Shown: in pieces, positions 11,335 to 20,883 of the stretch
Numbering within the stretch: the first letter of the stretch is position 1
How the letters are laid out: every line of letters starts with the position of its first letter
Assembly (NCBI GenBank): GCA_900491605.1
Contig: UESW01004377.1
Location: 584,574-648,573 of the forward strand
Reading direction: 5' to 3'
Origin: Calamus simplicifolius
Taxonomy: Eukaryota; Streptophyta; Magnoliopsida; Arecales; Arecaceae
DNA length: 64,000 bases
The notes under the pieces: generated by a model
What the model was told of the DNA's origin: nothing
What the model saw: only the letters and a program-made list of their open reading frames with translations
The model's database searches: none
Position numbers and translations under genes: made by a program

Positions 11335-13581
11335 TCACGGCCCTGCCGGTGCGGGCTCATCATCAGAAGGGGCCAAGTCTGACAACCGCTCCAATTCAAC
11401 CTCCAGGGCCCGAGGGAAGTTCAGGTCTCTAGCCACCTTCTCTTTGCCGTGCTGAAACCCGTCAAGAAATACAGCTGCCGATGCTTCGGCTAGGTCATCT
11501 GCAAAGCGCCCGGACGCCTTGTATTCTTCTACGAGCCCAGCAGCTCGGGTTTTCTCTGCGGCAAGGGCTTCCACCGCGATCCTTTCAGCCTCCCGAGCGT
11601 GGCTTACCTCCTCCTCACACCGGCAGGTCTCCTCCCTTGCCACTCTTACCTCCTCCTCCCTTGCCGCTCTTGCCTCTTCCGCCGCCGCGCCCGCTCGATT
11701 TTCAGCCTCCTGGAGAGCTAAGGTTAACTCGGAGATGTGCATATCTCTGGCCATGACAGTGCTCACAACCTCCATCATTTGAGAGAGCGCCGCGCGTGCA
11801 CGGTCGACTTCAATCTCTGCCCGGCTCTTGGCGGCCTTCACCTCGCTCGCACAGGTGTCTTTGGCTAACTCCAGCGCCTTCTCGGCCGCCTTCGCACGGC
11901 GCTGGGCCTCCTCAACCTCTTTCTGCGTCTCCCGCAGAAGAATCTTCTCTCCGTGAATTACCTCCCTGGCGGCCTTTAGGGAGTGTGCGATCTGCACGTG
12001 TAAGCCCCAGGTCAGCGAAGTAAAATATATATATATACAAAACGAAAGGTAAAGGACAAGAAGATCGCTTACCCTAACGATGGCGGAATAGGAGTCCCGA
12101 AAGAACGCACCCGCTCTCTGGTGGCTGAGGTCCTCAATGATCCTAGGATCAAAGACTGGGCCCAGGACTTGCTCAGCCCAGCAGCCGTCATCCAGGGAGT
12201 TTCGGGGCGACCCAGGCTCGTCCTCGCCTCCCTCCACTATCTCGGCTGTCCCCGGTTCCTTGCGCGGGCCACCTCTAGGAGACCCCTCGGAGGGTGGACT
12301 CGCGGGGCCAGACGGTCCCTCACCCCAGTCCCTGGAGGCGTCTGGTGGGGTCGATCCCCCAGGAGCCGGGAGCTCTTCAGCCGGTGTGGACTCCCTCGCA
12401 ACTGGCTCTTCAGCGGCGGCTTCCGCGGTCGTTCCCACCTCTGGTGGAGTGTCGACTGTGAGGTCGACCTCTGGGATAACCGGGACATGTTGCGGAGCCG
12501 GGGGTGGGGAGACTTGTGCCGGAGGGGAGACCCGGGCCATCGGGCGCTTCGGGGCTGGGGCCTGCTGGCCTCTGGATGGTCCTTCCCGGGCCCTTTTCTT
12601 GGAGGTGGCTCTCAACAGTTTGCCGCCGGTATCTTCATTGCTGCATGGCATGAGTTGGGTTTTCAGAACAAAATTTAAAAAAAAAAAAAGAAAGAAAGAA
12701 ACAAGAAGGAGAGGGGCAAAGGAGCGGAGTTTTTTGGCTAAGGGTGGAGAAGGCTTACCCCGGTGGGAGATGAGGCCCGCCGACTCCAGGTTGTCCTCCG
12801 ATAGCAGCAGAGTGTATCGGGGAATCTCGGTGGCTAGCAGTAATCCCAATGCCTCCCGGTCCCCAGGCTGGATCGCAACGGCATTCCCCCGGAGGTCGGG
12901 ATCTCCCCACTGAGGCCGGACTTGATCGACATTGGCAAAAAAGAAGCGGGACTTCCATCCCTTAATCGACGAAGGGAGAAGGAGCTTTAGGACCCTATTG
13001 GGTCGGGGCTGAAATAGCCACCAACCCTTTTGGGCTCGGAGGGAGTAAAAAGATCGGAACAGGCTGATTCGGGGGGTGACGTTTAGGTGGTGACAGAGAA
13101 TGACGAAAGCGCTAACGACACGGTAAGAATTTGGAACTAGCTGGGAAGGGGTCAAAGAATAGAAGTCGAGGAGATTGACGAAGAAGGGGGGAAAGGGAGG
13201 CCGGAGACCCGCCTGTAAGAAGATCTCGTAAAGAGCCACCCGACCGGGTCGGGAGGAGATGACCCTGTCGTCGGGCGTTGGCGGGAATAACTTAACCTCC
13301 CGGGGGATCCTGTAGCGGGCCCGGATTCTTTCCAGGTCCAACCATGTCATTGTGGAGGTCGTCCCCTCTGGGGACTCCTCCGCCCTCGAGGAGGCACCGG
13401 CCTCCAGCCGGTGGCCCCTCGATGGGGCTCCACCGGTGACCCGTCGCCGAGCCAGAGGGACGCGGTCCTCTGAATCAGAGGACCACTCAATTGGGGGAGA
13501 GGGAGTAGGGGAGATACGACGGCTCACTGAGGGAGGACGGTTCTCGGAACTATCCTCTGAGGTCCAGGAGGGGAAACTCAT
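11335..13581 (-). CDS. Antisense ORF (aORF) of element A: gypsy-type transposon domain protein with coiled coil
   Basis: A long open frame lies opposite to gag-pol, between the tandem array and the 3' LTR. The ATG at 13581-13579 (MSFPSWTSED) is chosen as start; the frame stays open upstream to 13827 but with LTR-proximal low-complexity sequence. N-terminal residues about 75-260 (LERIRARYRIPREVKL, PFPPFFVNLLDFY, SSIKGWKSRFFF) resemble the plant 'putative gypsy-type transposon' domain (Transposase_28-like). A proline/acidic middle follows, then a heptad-rich coiled coil (EVEEAQRRAKAAEKALELAK and on) and a C-terminal block, GRFADDLAEAS...FLDGFQHGKEKV, conserved in B. Two hydrophobic interruptions coincide with candidate introns (12758-12641 and 12072-11992). 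Function is unknown; this position is typical of Tat-lineage additional ORFs. It lies on the same strand as the host GDSL gene. Confidence 0.8.
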   Translation of the reverse strand: MSFPSWTSEDSSENRPPSVSRRISPTPSPPIEWSSDSEDRVPLARRRVTGGAPSRGHRLEAGASSRAEESPEGTTSTMTWLDLERIRARYRIPREVKLFPPTPDDRVISSRPGRVALYEIFLQAGLRPPFPPFFVNLLDFYSLTPSQLVPNSYRVVSAFVILCHHLNVTPRISLFRSFYSLRAQKGWWLFQPRPNRVLKLLLPSSIKGWKSRFFFANVDQVRPQWGDPDLRGNAVAIQPGDREALGLLLATEIPRYTLLLSEDNLESAGLISHRGKPSPPLAKKLRSFAPLLLVSFFLFFFLNFVLKTQLMPCSNEDTGGKLLRATSKKRAREGPSRGQQAPAPKRPMARVSPPAQVSPPPAPQHVPVIPEVDLTVDTPPEVGTTAEAAAEEPVARESTPAEELPAPGGSTPPDASRDWGEGPSGPASPPSEGSPRGGPRKEPGTAEIVEGGEDEPGSPRNSLDDGCWAEQVLGPVFDPRIIEDLSHQRAGAFFRDSYSAIVRVSDLLVLYLSFCIYIYFTSLTWGLHVQIAHSLKAAREVIHGEKILLRETQKEVEEAQRRAKAAEKALELAKDTCASEVKAAKSRAEIEVDRARAALSQMMEVVSTVMARDMHISELTLALQEAENRAGAAAEEARAAREEEVRVAREETCRCEEEVSHAREAERIAVEALAAEKTRAAGLVEEYKASGRFADDLAEASAAVFLDGFQHGKEKVARDLNFPRALEVELERLSDLAPSDDEPAPAGP
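11992..12072 (-). other. Candidate intron 2 of the A aORF
   Basis: 81 bp run from a GTAAGCG donor at 12072 to an ACACGTGCAG acceptor ending at 11992. It interrupts the protein between ...YSAIVR and IAHSLKAAREV with a hydrophobic VLYLSF...IYIYF run unlike its surroundings. The length is a multiple of three and has no stop, so the frame stays open whether or not it is spliced. Element C has a clear GTAAGT...TTTATAG intron at the corresponding place (52018-52093), before its ARREVADL segment. Confidence 0.65.
12641..12758 (-). other. Candidate intron 1 of the A aORF
   Basis: A GTAAGCC donor at 12758 and a CCATGCAG acceptor ending at 12641 bound 118 bp. The segment encodes an out-of-place hydrophobic, F-rich run and a polypyrimidine tract precedes the acceptor. 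118 is not a multiple of three. An acceptor nine bases further (CAATGAAG) keeps the downstream frame, or this copy carries a 1-bp indel. Element B has an equivalent GTGAGC donor near 40610 and TTTGTGCAG acceptor near 40555. Confidence 0.55.
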
Positions 13582-13734
13582 AAGAGAAGAGGTAAGTCTA
13601 AGATGGGAAAAGCTGACCTGGGAGGGGAAAAACCAGGCGCAGGCTCGCAGGTTGCAGAAGAAGTTGGGGAGCAAGCGAGGAAGAAGACGATGGCAAAGGC
13701 GGTATGGCGTCAGTTCACCCCCCCCCTCACCTAG

Positions 13735-13742
13735 CTTTATCG
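13735..13742 (-). promoter_or_regulatory. Possible TATA-like element for the A aORF
   Basis: CCGATAAAGC on the minus strand, about 155 bp before the chosen ATG. It is a weak match, but the antisense genes of B (TATAAAAA) and C (TATTTAAA) have better TATA boxes at similar distances. Confidence 0.35.
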
Positions 13743-14071
13743 GGCTTTCAAAATGTCCCACCATGTCTCGTCGGCCGCGTGGCTCCTTGCCATACGCTGG
13801 CTCGCCTCGAGGAACGCCCCGGCGCATGGTGCGGTACGCCCCCAGTCAGTGGTGGGACCCCGCTGACGTCGCCGTAATGAAAGAAAATGATGGTGCGGCT
13901 TTTCGCGCGAGCCCCGAAGAGCCAGTCCTCACTCTCGAGGGCGATCACGGCAGGCAGTGTACGGAAGGCCGCCTCCTTACATTCCCCGCATTGTCCGCAT
14001 AAAAGACAAGGACGGGGATCAGCCACGTGGAGAACGCCCCTTGAGCCTCAGCGGTGGGACCCGCTTCGCCC

Positions 14072-14089
14072 CAGGGGCGAGGGGGCATC
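14072..14089 (+). promoter_or_regulatory. Polypurine tract of element A
   Basis: CAGGGGCGAGGGGGCATC ends directly at the 3' LTR start (14090). A purine-rich run at this place primes plus-strand DNA synthesis in LTR elements. Confidence 0.75.
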
Positions 14090-15184
14090 TGATATGACTG
14101 ATCCCACGTCATCAAAATAGAAGGTAACAGCGTCCCCACCCCCGGGACCCCCTCGGGGTCGTGGGGTGGGGCCATCAGTCCTTGACCCCGGGACCCCCTC
14201 GGGGTCGGGGTGCGTCAGCATTCCCCCACCCCGGGACCCCCTCGGGGTCGCGGGGTGGGGCCATCAGTCCTTGACCCCGGGACCCCCTCGGGTCGGGGTG
14301 CGTCAGTATTCCCCCACCCCGGGACCCCCTCGGGGTCGCGGGGTGGGGCCATTAGTCCTTGACCCCGGGGCCCCCTCGGGGTCAGGGTGCATCAGCATTC
14401 CCCCACCCCCGGAACCCCCTCGGGGTCGCGGAGTGGGACCATCAGTCCTTGACCCCGGGACCCCCTTGGGGTCGGGGTGCGTCAGCATTCCCCCACCCCC
14501 GGGACCCCCTCGGGTCGGGGTGCGTCAGCATTCCTCCACCCCCGGGACCCCCTCGGGGTCGCGGGGTGGGGCCATCAGTCCTTGACCCCGGGACCCCCTC
14601 GGGGTCGGGGTGCGTCAGCATTCCCCACCGCGGGACCCCCTCAGGGTCGCGGGGTGGGGCCATCAGTCCTTGACCCCGGGACCCCCTCGGGGTCGGGGTG
14701 CGTCAGTATTCCCCCACCCCCGGGACCCCTCGGGGTCGGGGTGCGTCAGCATTCCCCCACCCCCGGGACCAAAGTTGTCAATTTCGTTTCGTTTCGGCCG
14801 TTTCGGCCAAGACGTTTCGTTTCGGTAGCTTATCCGAAAAGATAAGTTCTGCGTTTCGTTTCGGAAGATTTTCGGCCGTTTGGTGCGTTTCGGTATATTT
14901 CGGCCATTTTCAGCCGTTTTCGGCCGTTTCGGCCGTTTCGATAAAATATGTTTTGAAGATCAATTTATGAATTATTAAACCTTTCAGAACTATTTTAAAA
15001 TATATATATATAATATCAAAAAAATATCCTAGTTACCCTATCCCCATTTTAAAAAAATATATATATAACAAACAAAAATTCTAGTTACCCTATCCCCACG
15101 GTCGCATCTCTTAAAAACTCAAACTCTTTATTTTTATATTGTTATTATTATTTATGAAGATTATGAATTATGAATAATTTTTTC

Positions 15185-15219
<35 letters not shown>

Positions 15220-16416
15220 CAAATTCTTAAAAACTTAAACTCTTAATTTTTATGTTGTTATTATTATTTATAAAGAATATGAATTATGAATAAATTTTTT
15301 ATTATATATATATTCCGAAACGAAGCACCGAAATGATCCGATACCGAAATATTTCGTTTCATAAGCTAAACCGAAACATAATCCGAAACGAAATTGACAA
15401 CCTTGCCCGGGACCCCCTCGGGGTCGCGGGGTGGGGCCATCAGTCCTTGACCCCGAGACCCCCTCGGGGTCGGGGTGTGTCAGCATTCCCCCACCCCCGG
15501 GACCCCCTCGGGGTCGCGAGGTCGGGCCATCAGTCCTTGACCCCGGGACCCCTTCGGGGTCGGGGTGTACTGGCATTTCCTTATCCCCGTGACCCTCACC
15601 GACCTCGGGGTGCGCCAGCGTTCTCCCACCCCTGGGACCCCCTCCGGCTCTAAGATGGGGAGTCATCAGCGATCAGCATGCAACTCAACTGCCAAGGAAA
15701 ACGATAACTACCAGGTTGCACGGTATTCATACATGATTCTCAGTGCATGGCCATGCCTCGCCACGGCGTACGATTCGGTACTCCCGTGATTGCACCCCAT
15801 TACGGAGGGCCATGCCTCTTAACGGTGTTTGGCGCATTGCATGTCCCTGTGCATGGCCATGCCTCGCCACGGCGTACGATTCGGTACTCCCGTGATTGCG
15901 CCCCGTTACGGAGGGCCATGCCTCATAACGGTGTTTGGCGCGTTGCATGTCCCTGTGCATCGCCATGCCTCGCTACGGCGTACGATTCGCTACCGCTTGC
16001 AATGGTGCCCGGTCATATCAACCGGCGGCGTGCACTGAACGCCATCACAGCTACTGGACACGTATGATATCACGCCAGCAAGCGGTACGGGATGTCTTCG
16101 GCACGCGCAGCGATGATACGACGGTGATCTTCCGGAGCTGCAAGCTAGGGTATTCGGACAGGTATAAAGGCATGTGCTCATGCTGTAAGTGAGATCTGAA
16201 CTCTGGTTTTTCTGAGCTTTGTTCCTCCCAGCAAAAACCCTAACCGCCTCAGCTCTTCTTCGCTGGAGCGGTTCTCTGTCTGAGCCCAAGTGACTAACTT
16301 GATCATCGGAGGGTCCCCACCGGCGCCACCGGTCTCCGAGGACTTTTCTTGCAGGACTTCGAGGAGAAGGACGTTCGTCTTCCCCGACGTTTGAGGAAGG
16401 TGACTTGGCGTCATCA
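14090..16416 (+). repeat. 3' LTR of element A
   Basis: 2327 bp with the same ends as the 5' LTR. The extra length comes from a 636-bp inverted-repeat transposon (14770-15405) and copy changes in the hairpin array. Other LTR landmarks are the 106-bp repeats from 15745, TATA at 16163-16168 and the conserved U5 block at about 16290-16318. Confidence 0.92.
14770..15405. mobile_element. Inverted-repeat (MITE-like) DNA transposon inside the 3' LTR of A
   Basis: A 636-bp AT-rich insert absent from the 5' LTR. The left end CAAAGTTGTCAATTTCG and the inverted right end CAAGGTTGTCAATTTCG match at all but one position. Identical CCCGGGAC flanks both sides, giving an 8-bp duplication; 9 bp (CCCGGGACC) is possible if the element starts one base later. 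8 bp with CA...TG ends would fit hAT, 9 bp would fit Mutator. The flank lies in a repeated unit, so the duplication is supportive rather than decisive. The interior has TTTCGGCCG repeats near the left end and a (TA)n run at 15188-15217. No coding capacity is visible. Confidence 0.85.
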
Positions 16417-17682
16417 CCCACCAAATATGTGAGGAGGACCAAGGTCATGTACTCATGTTGGCTCGCTGAAGTCGCGTGGTTTTGAGGCCTTGAATTAACA
16501 TTCATTGAGAAATAGCATAAGGCAGCACCATAAATGAAGGTTGTTTTAAAAAAAAAATTTGTGAGCGTGTGTAAACGCGCGCGTGTGTGAAGGAAGGAAC
16601 TCTTTTAGTGATACCTGAAATTAAGGGAGGAGATTAAAAAAAGTGATAGTGACGCCACATATCCCTCGCTTTCTAAGAATAAGTGCTATCGGCAGTGCAG
16701 TGGGCAATTAGATAACCTAAAGAATCAAATTAACCCCACTATTTCTTACTGAGGTGCTTACAGGCTACATGATTCTTGTCAGAATCTTGATATTGTACTC
16801 AAGTAATTAACTTCACATTGTAACTGATCCATTGCGGTGGACGTATCTTTCCGTGTACGTGCACAAAAAAAAAAAAAAAATGTTGATCGAGTAGGAGCAA
16901 ACTAATTTACCATCCTATAAAATTCATGCAGTACAATATTCAAGATGGCTTTGTCCATTATTCATACCATAGTGCTAGTATTTGTGTCTGACACAGATAA
17001 ATATTAACATTATTTGCTCTTGTTTTGTTTATCAAAATATATTATATCCAGATATATAGAAAAGTATATACTGCTTTGAGTTCATCATTATGCTGGAAGG
17101 AAAGCTTCTTACCATGTGAAATCATCATCCTTAACCGCACCAACTAAACTAGGGCACTGCTAAAATAATATGATTCAGTGATATGCATCAAAGTCTTTTG
17201 CCTACGCAGAGGGCTGCTCACCCAGGCACACGCCCTTCACCTTTTAAACATGGGACCACTAATAATTTTACACGCTTCATTCTTCTGCTTTTATGTTTGT
17301 TCACGGCCTGTTCGATGTCATTACTGTTTTTGTGTTTTTATTAACGTGCAAACTACTTAAAAGTCACATGACAGTAGTATTTGCAGAAAATTAATACTAC
17401 CAGGTGTTGATGACAATATATATTTTTTCAGAAGTAATAAAATTTTATTTTTTAAAAGATCTAAATATTTTACAAGTAATTTAAAGAAACAAAATTGTTT
17501 CATGGCATATATTTTGTTCAGCCTAGTTCATTTTTCTTGGATTTTTTTTTGGGCCTTCATCATTTTTCATCTACTATTGGCTGTACGTGAAAGGATCATC
17601 AACCTACCCTACTCGATGTATAATGATATAATTAAGTGCGATCACGCAAGTGCAAATGGGAGGAAGTGATATTTGGGCTTAC

Positions 17683-18057
17683 AGTGATAGACCCGGTCTG
17701 ATCTAGTATCCCTGAGCCACCAGAGGCATAGTTGACGCCATGGGCTATGCGAGATCCTCTGGTTCTCGGGTCGGCGAATGGCGGAATGAGGCTTGGAAGC
17801 TTCAGAAGCTCCCCGAGAACGTCTACCGGATTCCTTCCGTTGGAGAACCTACCCGAGGGCCCCAGAGGGAAGTCTATGCCATATGGTGGGTAGTCGGCCC
17901 TCGCACTCGAATTTCTCAAGAAGTTGTTATTCCCGTTGTCGACCAAAGAGCTCCCAAACACAAACATTCCCTTGACCTCAGCCTCCCCATAACTCATGTA
18001 AAGAGAGGCTTGGACAAGGAAGAGTGTGATGAGAAGTCTCCTCAGTGCCTTTGCCAT
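17683..18057 (-). CDS. GDSL esterase/lipase, exon 1 (signal peptide and nucleophile block)
   Basis: This 125-codon exon starts at ATG 18057-18055. An in-frame GTG four codons upstream is not needed. The product begins with a hydrophobic secretion signal (residues about 5-24, rich in L, I and F). Block I follows at residues 32-41, FVFGSSLVDN, with the nucleophile Ser37. The usual Asp of the GDSL motif is Ser36 here (codon AGC). Block II is GVNYASGGSGI near residue 110. The exon ends in a GTAAGC donor at 17682 in phase 0, exactly matching the GGT GAG start of exon 2 at 1842. The 15.8-kb separation is explained by a retroelement in the intron rather than by gene breakage. Element B begins at 18530, so the proximal promoter is at most about 470 bp. 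A possible TATATA on the minus strand lies at 18421-18416, but it is far from the ATG. Confidence 0.9.
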
Positions 18058-18529
18058 CGATCGGATCACTAAGCGATAGTGGGAAGTGTAGATTGGAGGA
18101 TGTCAGGGGCTCTACGTGTTATTGACATACAAAGAAAGGAGGAAATGGAGGTGATTTAATGTTGGAGCCAAGAGAAGGATGCATGACATTGCCTTCTGGA
18201 GCTAGAATTAATGATGAGACTATAGAGGTCAATGTCTGTCCCTCCAGTCCTACGAGTAATTAATAACAAAGAAAATTTAATAGTGGGACAGTAACGGTGC
18301 GTACTATCATGCATTGTTTGATATTTATGACTTGCTTTCACAGGTATGGACATTTTAAAGGCGGAGAATGCTTTGTCTATACGATCTGAAGCTTTGCAAG
18401 CCCCTAGAGACAAAATATATACAGTGCAGTAAAGCTCTTCATGAATGACCTCGACCGTCCATGGCATCCAGAAATCTGAATTAGCTCTCAAGCTGGATAT
18501 GCTGGGGGGCACGAAAACGATATAGTAAC
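18058..18529 (-). promoter_or_regulatory. Proximal upstream region of the GDSL gene
   Basis: 472 bp separate the start codon from the edge of element B. A TATATA (18421-18416, minus strand) is the only TATA-like site noticed, about 360 bp before the ATG. The native promoter further upstream has been displaced by the 24.5-kb element B insertion, so LTR sequence now lies where distal promoter sequence would be. Confidence 0.4.
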
Positions 18530-18599
18530 TGATGTGACTCGTAAAAGTTACATGTAAGTTAATGATAAAAATTACTCAACGATCAAAGTCATTTGAATG

Positions 18600-18905
18600 C
18601 CAATGGCTCTAAGGTGATCCCGATTTCTAGACGGTTGCAGCTTATAAGCGGCCTCAAAGTGGCCCTGACTTATAAGCGGTCTCAAGACGGCCCCAGCTTA
18701 TAGACAGCTCCGGCTTCTAAACGGCTCCAGCTTCATAAGTGGCCCCAAGACAGCTCCGGCTTATAAGTGGCCCCAAGGCGGGCTTAGAGCTCCTAAGCGG
18801 CCCCAACTTATAAGCTGCTCCAACTCCTAAATGGCCCTGGCTCCTAGGCGGTGGCCCCAGTTCATAAGCGGCCCCAAGGCGGCTCCGGCTCCTAGGCGGC
18901 CCCAA
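18600..18905. repeat. Degenerate short tandem repeat in the LTR of B
   Basis: Roughly 20-25-bp units of the type CATAAGCGGCCCCAAGGCGG, CTCCGGCTCCTAGGCGG. The same region occurs in the 3' LTR at about 42120-42415. It occupies the first third of the LTR, as the hairpin array does in element A. Confidence 0.8.
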
Positions 18906-19213
18906 GCCTTATCTTTTCTTATTTCCAAGATTAACTTCAGCTTCCAAGCAAGCCTTCACTTCTGACAAGACCAGGTCCACTAATCATCTCTAATTCATAT
19001 ATGTTTAATAAGACAAACTCCATCGGTTCTGGCACAAGCTTAAGAAGTCATAATCCATTATAAAGCATTAATGACTCTGATTAGATAAGCCTAAAAAGTC
19101 ATCATCCATCATAAAGTTTTAATGAATTTGACCAGATGAACCCCAAAAGGTGATCATCTGCTACGAAGTACCAATCATCTAGTTCAGATGGAATAAATCC
19201 CACTAATTCTGAC

Positions 19214-20883
19214 TAGGGATGCAACTCAGGCTCATGAAACTCGAGTTTCCCTCAACCCTAACCCTAATCCTATTTATAAAATGTCAACCCTAATCCTAAC
19301 CCTAACCCTATTTGTAAAATTTCAACCCTAATTCTATTTTTAAAAATCGGATTCGGATTGAGTTTCGGATTGAAATTCTGGTTGATGTGAAAAATAAATA
19401 AATGAATAAATACGACAATATGAAACAAACAAGCTTATTGTACAAATAAGCTAAAGTTCAAAACAAATAAGCTTTACATTGCACAAACAAGCTGAAGTTT
19501 GAAACAAACAAGCTTCACATTCCAAATTGAACATCTAAAAATATACATCTTTTACATAAGACTAAACCAAAAAAAAAATCATATACAATCTATTATATAT
19601 GCTATAAACTTATTTCATATAAACATATAATCTGTTATTTATAATAGTAATTAGCCACAATCAGAATATGTGCATAAACCTATACAATTTAATCCACATT
19701 AATTCATTTAATCTATTAGAAAATACAATTTTCAACCAATAATTTATTTAACTTATTTTTAATCAAATTAAATTATGACCAAGCTTGTTTAAGCTGTTTA
19801 AGATATATTTTACTTGTTTAGTATCTACTCATTTTAAATCCTTTTAACCTGATTCAATTTAATCTATGTTTGATCAATAATTTATTTTGACCTTTTTTTA
19901 AATCAAACTAGATATTGACTCAGCTTGCTTAATAGTTTAAGATATATTTAATCTATTTAGAATCTACTCATTTTAAATCTATTTAACCTCATTGAATTTA
20001 ATCCACGTTAACTTCATTTAATCTGTTAGAAAATAGAAATCTAATTAGTGTATTTAACCATTTGATCAAATGCGAGGCACATTTAATAAGATAATCACAT
20101 TCCAATAAAATTTTTTCATCTATTTAACAAACGGATCAGTTTTGTGCCAAACCCAATTTGCATCCTGACCCAACTCTCCGATTCTCACAACATCTTCCCA
20201 GGTTTCCCTGGTACTCTAAACGGTAGGAGAAATGATCCTAACTTGGTTGGACTCATTTTAATGGGTTGAGGATTCCGAACAGGATCCTAACTCGTTTTGA
20301 CTCATTTTAACGGATTGAAGATTACGAATCGGGCTCTCTTTCGGTGGGAGGAAGCGATCTAAACTCTAAAACCCCTCACCATCTCTCATCGAGGGGAAGT
20401 CAAAAAGAAACTCGAAAGGCAACATGGCGGCATCGATCATGGACCAAGCTCTATTCTTCCTCCTTGCGATCCTATTTTCCCTCCACATACTTTATTTAGG
20501 CCATCGCCTCTTGTGGAAGTTTGGCGATGGACGATTTTTGTACCTTCGATATGGGGTTCTCCTCACATCAGTCGCCATCCTTCTTTCCACTGGCCTCCCC
20601 AATCTTAGGGCTTCATCGAGGAATGATGCCTTGGTCTCCAAGTTGGAGGAGACCAAATGGAGAGGAATGATTTGAAAAATGTAGGTATGTGGCCGCAATT
20701 ACCTCGGGTTCAGGTTACCTCGGGTTTAGGTTGTAGTCAACCCAAACTTGGGTCAATTATAAATCGGTTTGGGTTAAACCCGGATCCTTCAGGATCGGGT
20801 TGGGCAAACATGAGTTCAAGTACTGCTATAAATTAGGTTCGGCAGGCCGGGTTCGAGTTGAACTCGATCCAAGTTGCACCCTT
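19214..20883. mobile_element. Mutator-like (possible Pack-MULE) insertion in the 5' LTR of B
   Basis: Absent from the 3' LTR. AATTCTGAC, 9 bp, lies immediately on both sides (19205-19213 and 20884-20892), with T before it in both, so 10 bp is also possible. The ends are imperfect inverted repeats: TAGGGATGCAACTC on the left, AAGGGTGCAACTT read inward from the right. A 9-bp duplication is the Mutator signature. Most of the interior is AT-rich non-coding DNA, but 20340-20680 looks like the 5' end of an ordinary gene (separate entry). No transposase is present, so it is non-autonomous. Confidence 0.75.
20424..20675 (+). pseudogene. Gene-like fragment carried by the Mutator-like element
   Basis: An 83-codon frame starting MAASIMDQALFFLLAIL, with two membrane-type segments (residues about 8-30 and 43-58) and a charged end (SKLEETKWRGMI). 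The upstream 80 bp look like a 5' untranslated region, and AAATGTAGGTATGTGG just after the frame could be a splice donor. This resembles first-exon capture by a Pack-MULE. I do not recognise the protein. It may equally be a chance frame, though its composition differs from the AT-rich surroundings. Confidence 0.45.

Larger units (their letters stand above)
2043..16416 (+). mobile_element. Element A: complete Tat-type Ty3/gypsy LTR retrotransposon
   Basis: A 14.4-kb element with two LTRs (2043-3548 and 14090-16416). Both start TGATATGA and end GTCATCA, with TGAT/ATCA inverted ends. A perfect 5-bp target duplication, CCCAC, occupies 2038-2042 and 16417-16421. A primer-binding-type sequence follows the 5' LTR and a purine tract precedes the 3' LTR. 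The order is gag, protease, RT/RNase H, integrase, a 99-bp tandem array, then an antisense ORF. That order, with integrase after RNase H and an extra antisense ORF, is characteristic of the Tat lineage. Non-array LTR portions differ at roughly 8 of 106 compared bases (3150-3255 against 16018-16123), so the insertion is not recent. Gag-pol has several frameshifts, so this copy is non-autonomous. Confidence 0.93.
1843..17682 (-). other. Giant first intron of the GDSL gene
   Basis: The intron runs from the GTAAGC donor at 17682 to the TTCTCTGTGCAG acceptor ending at 1843. Without element A (2043-16416) and one copy of the 5-bp duplication it would be about 1.5 kb. The non-element parts are 1843-2042 and 16417-17682. 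They are AT-rich with an A-run near 16865, and I see no gene in them. Transcription of the gene would run through element A in antisense to its gag-pol but in the same direction as its aORF. Phase-0 joining and intact flanking exons argue that the gene tolerated the insertion, though expression cannot be judged here. Confidence 0.8.

Noticed and set aside
12121..12913. Plus-strand frames opposite the A aORF
   Set aside because: They are shadows of the antisense gene, which shows the domain and coiled-coil features; the plus frames do not.
769..18057. GDSL gene as two unrelated pseudogene pieces
   Set aside because: Exact phase match, canonical splice sites and complete blocks I, II, III and V argue for one gene with a large intron.
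19248..19315. CCCTAA-type words as telomeric repeats
   Set aside because: Only a few irregular copies, mixed with CCTAATCCT, within a Mutator-like insertion. Not an interstitial telomere array of note.
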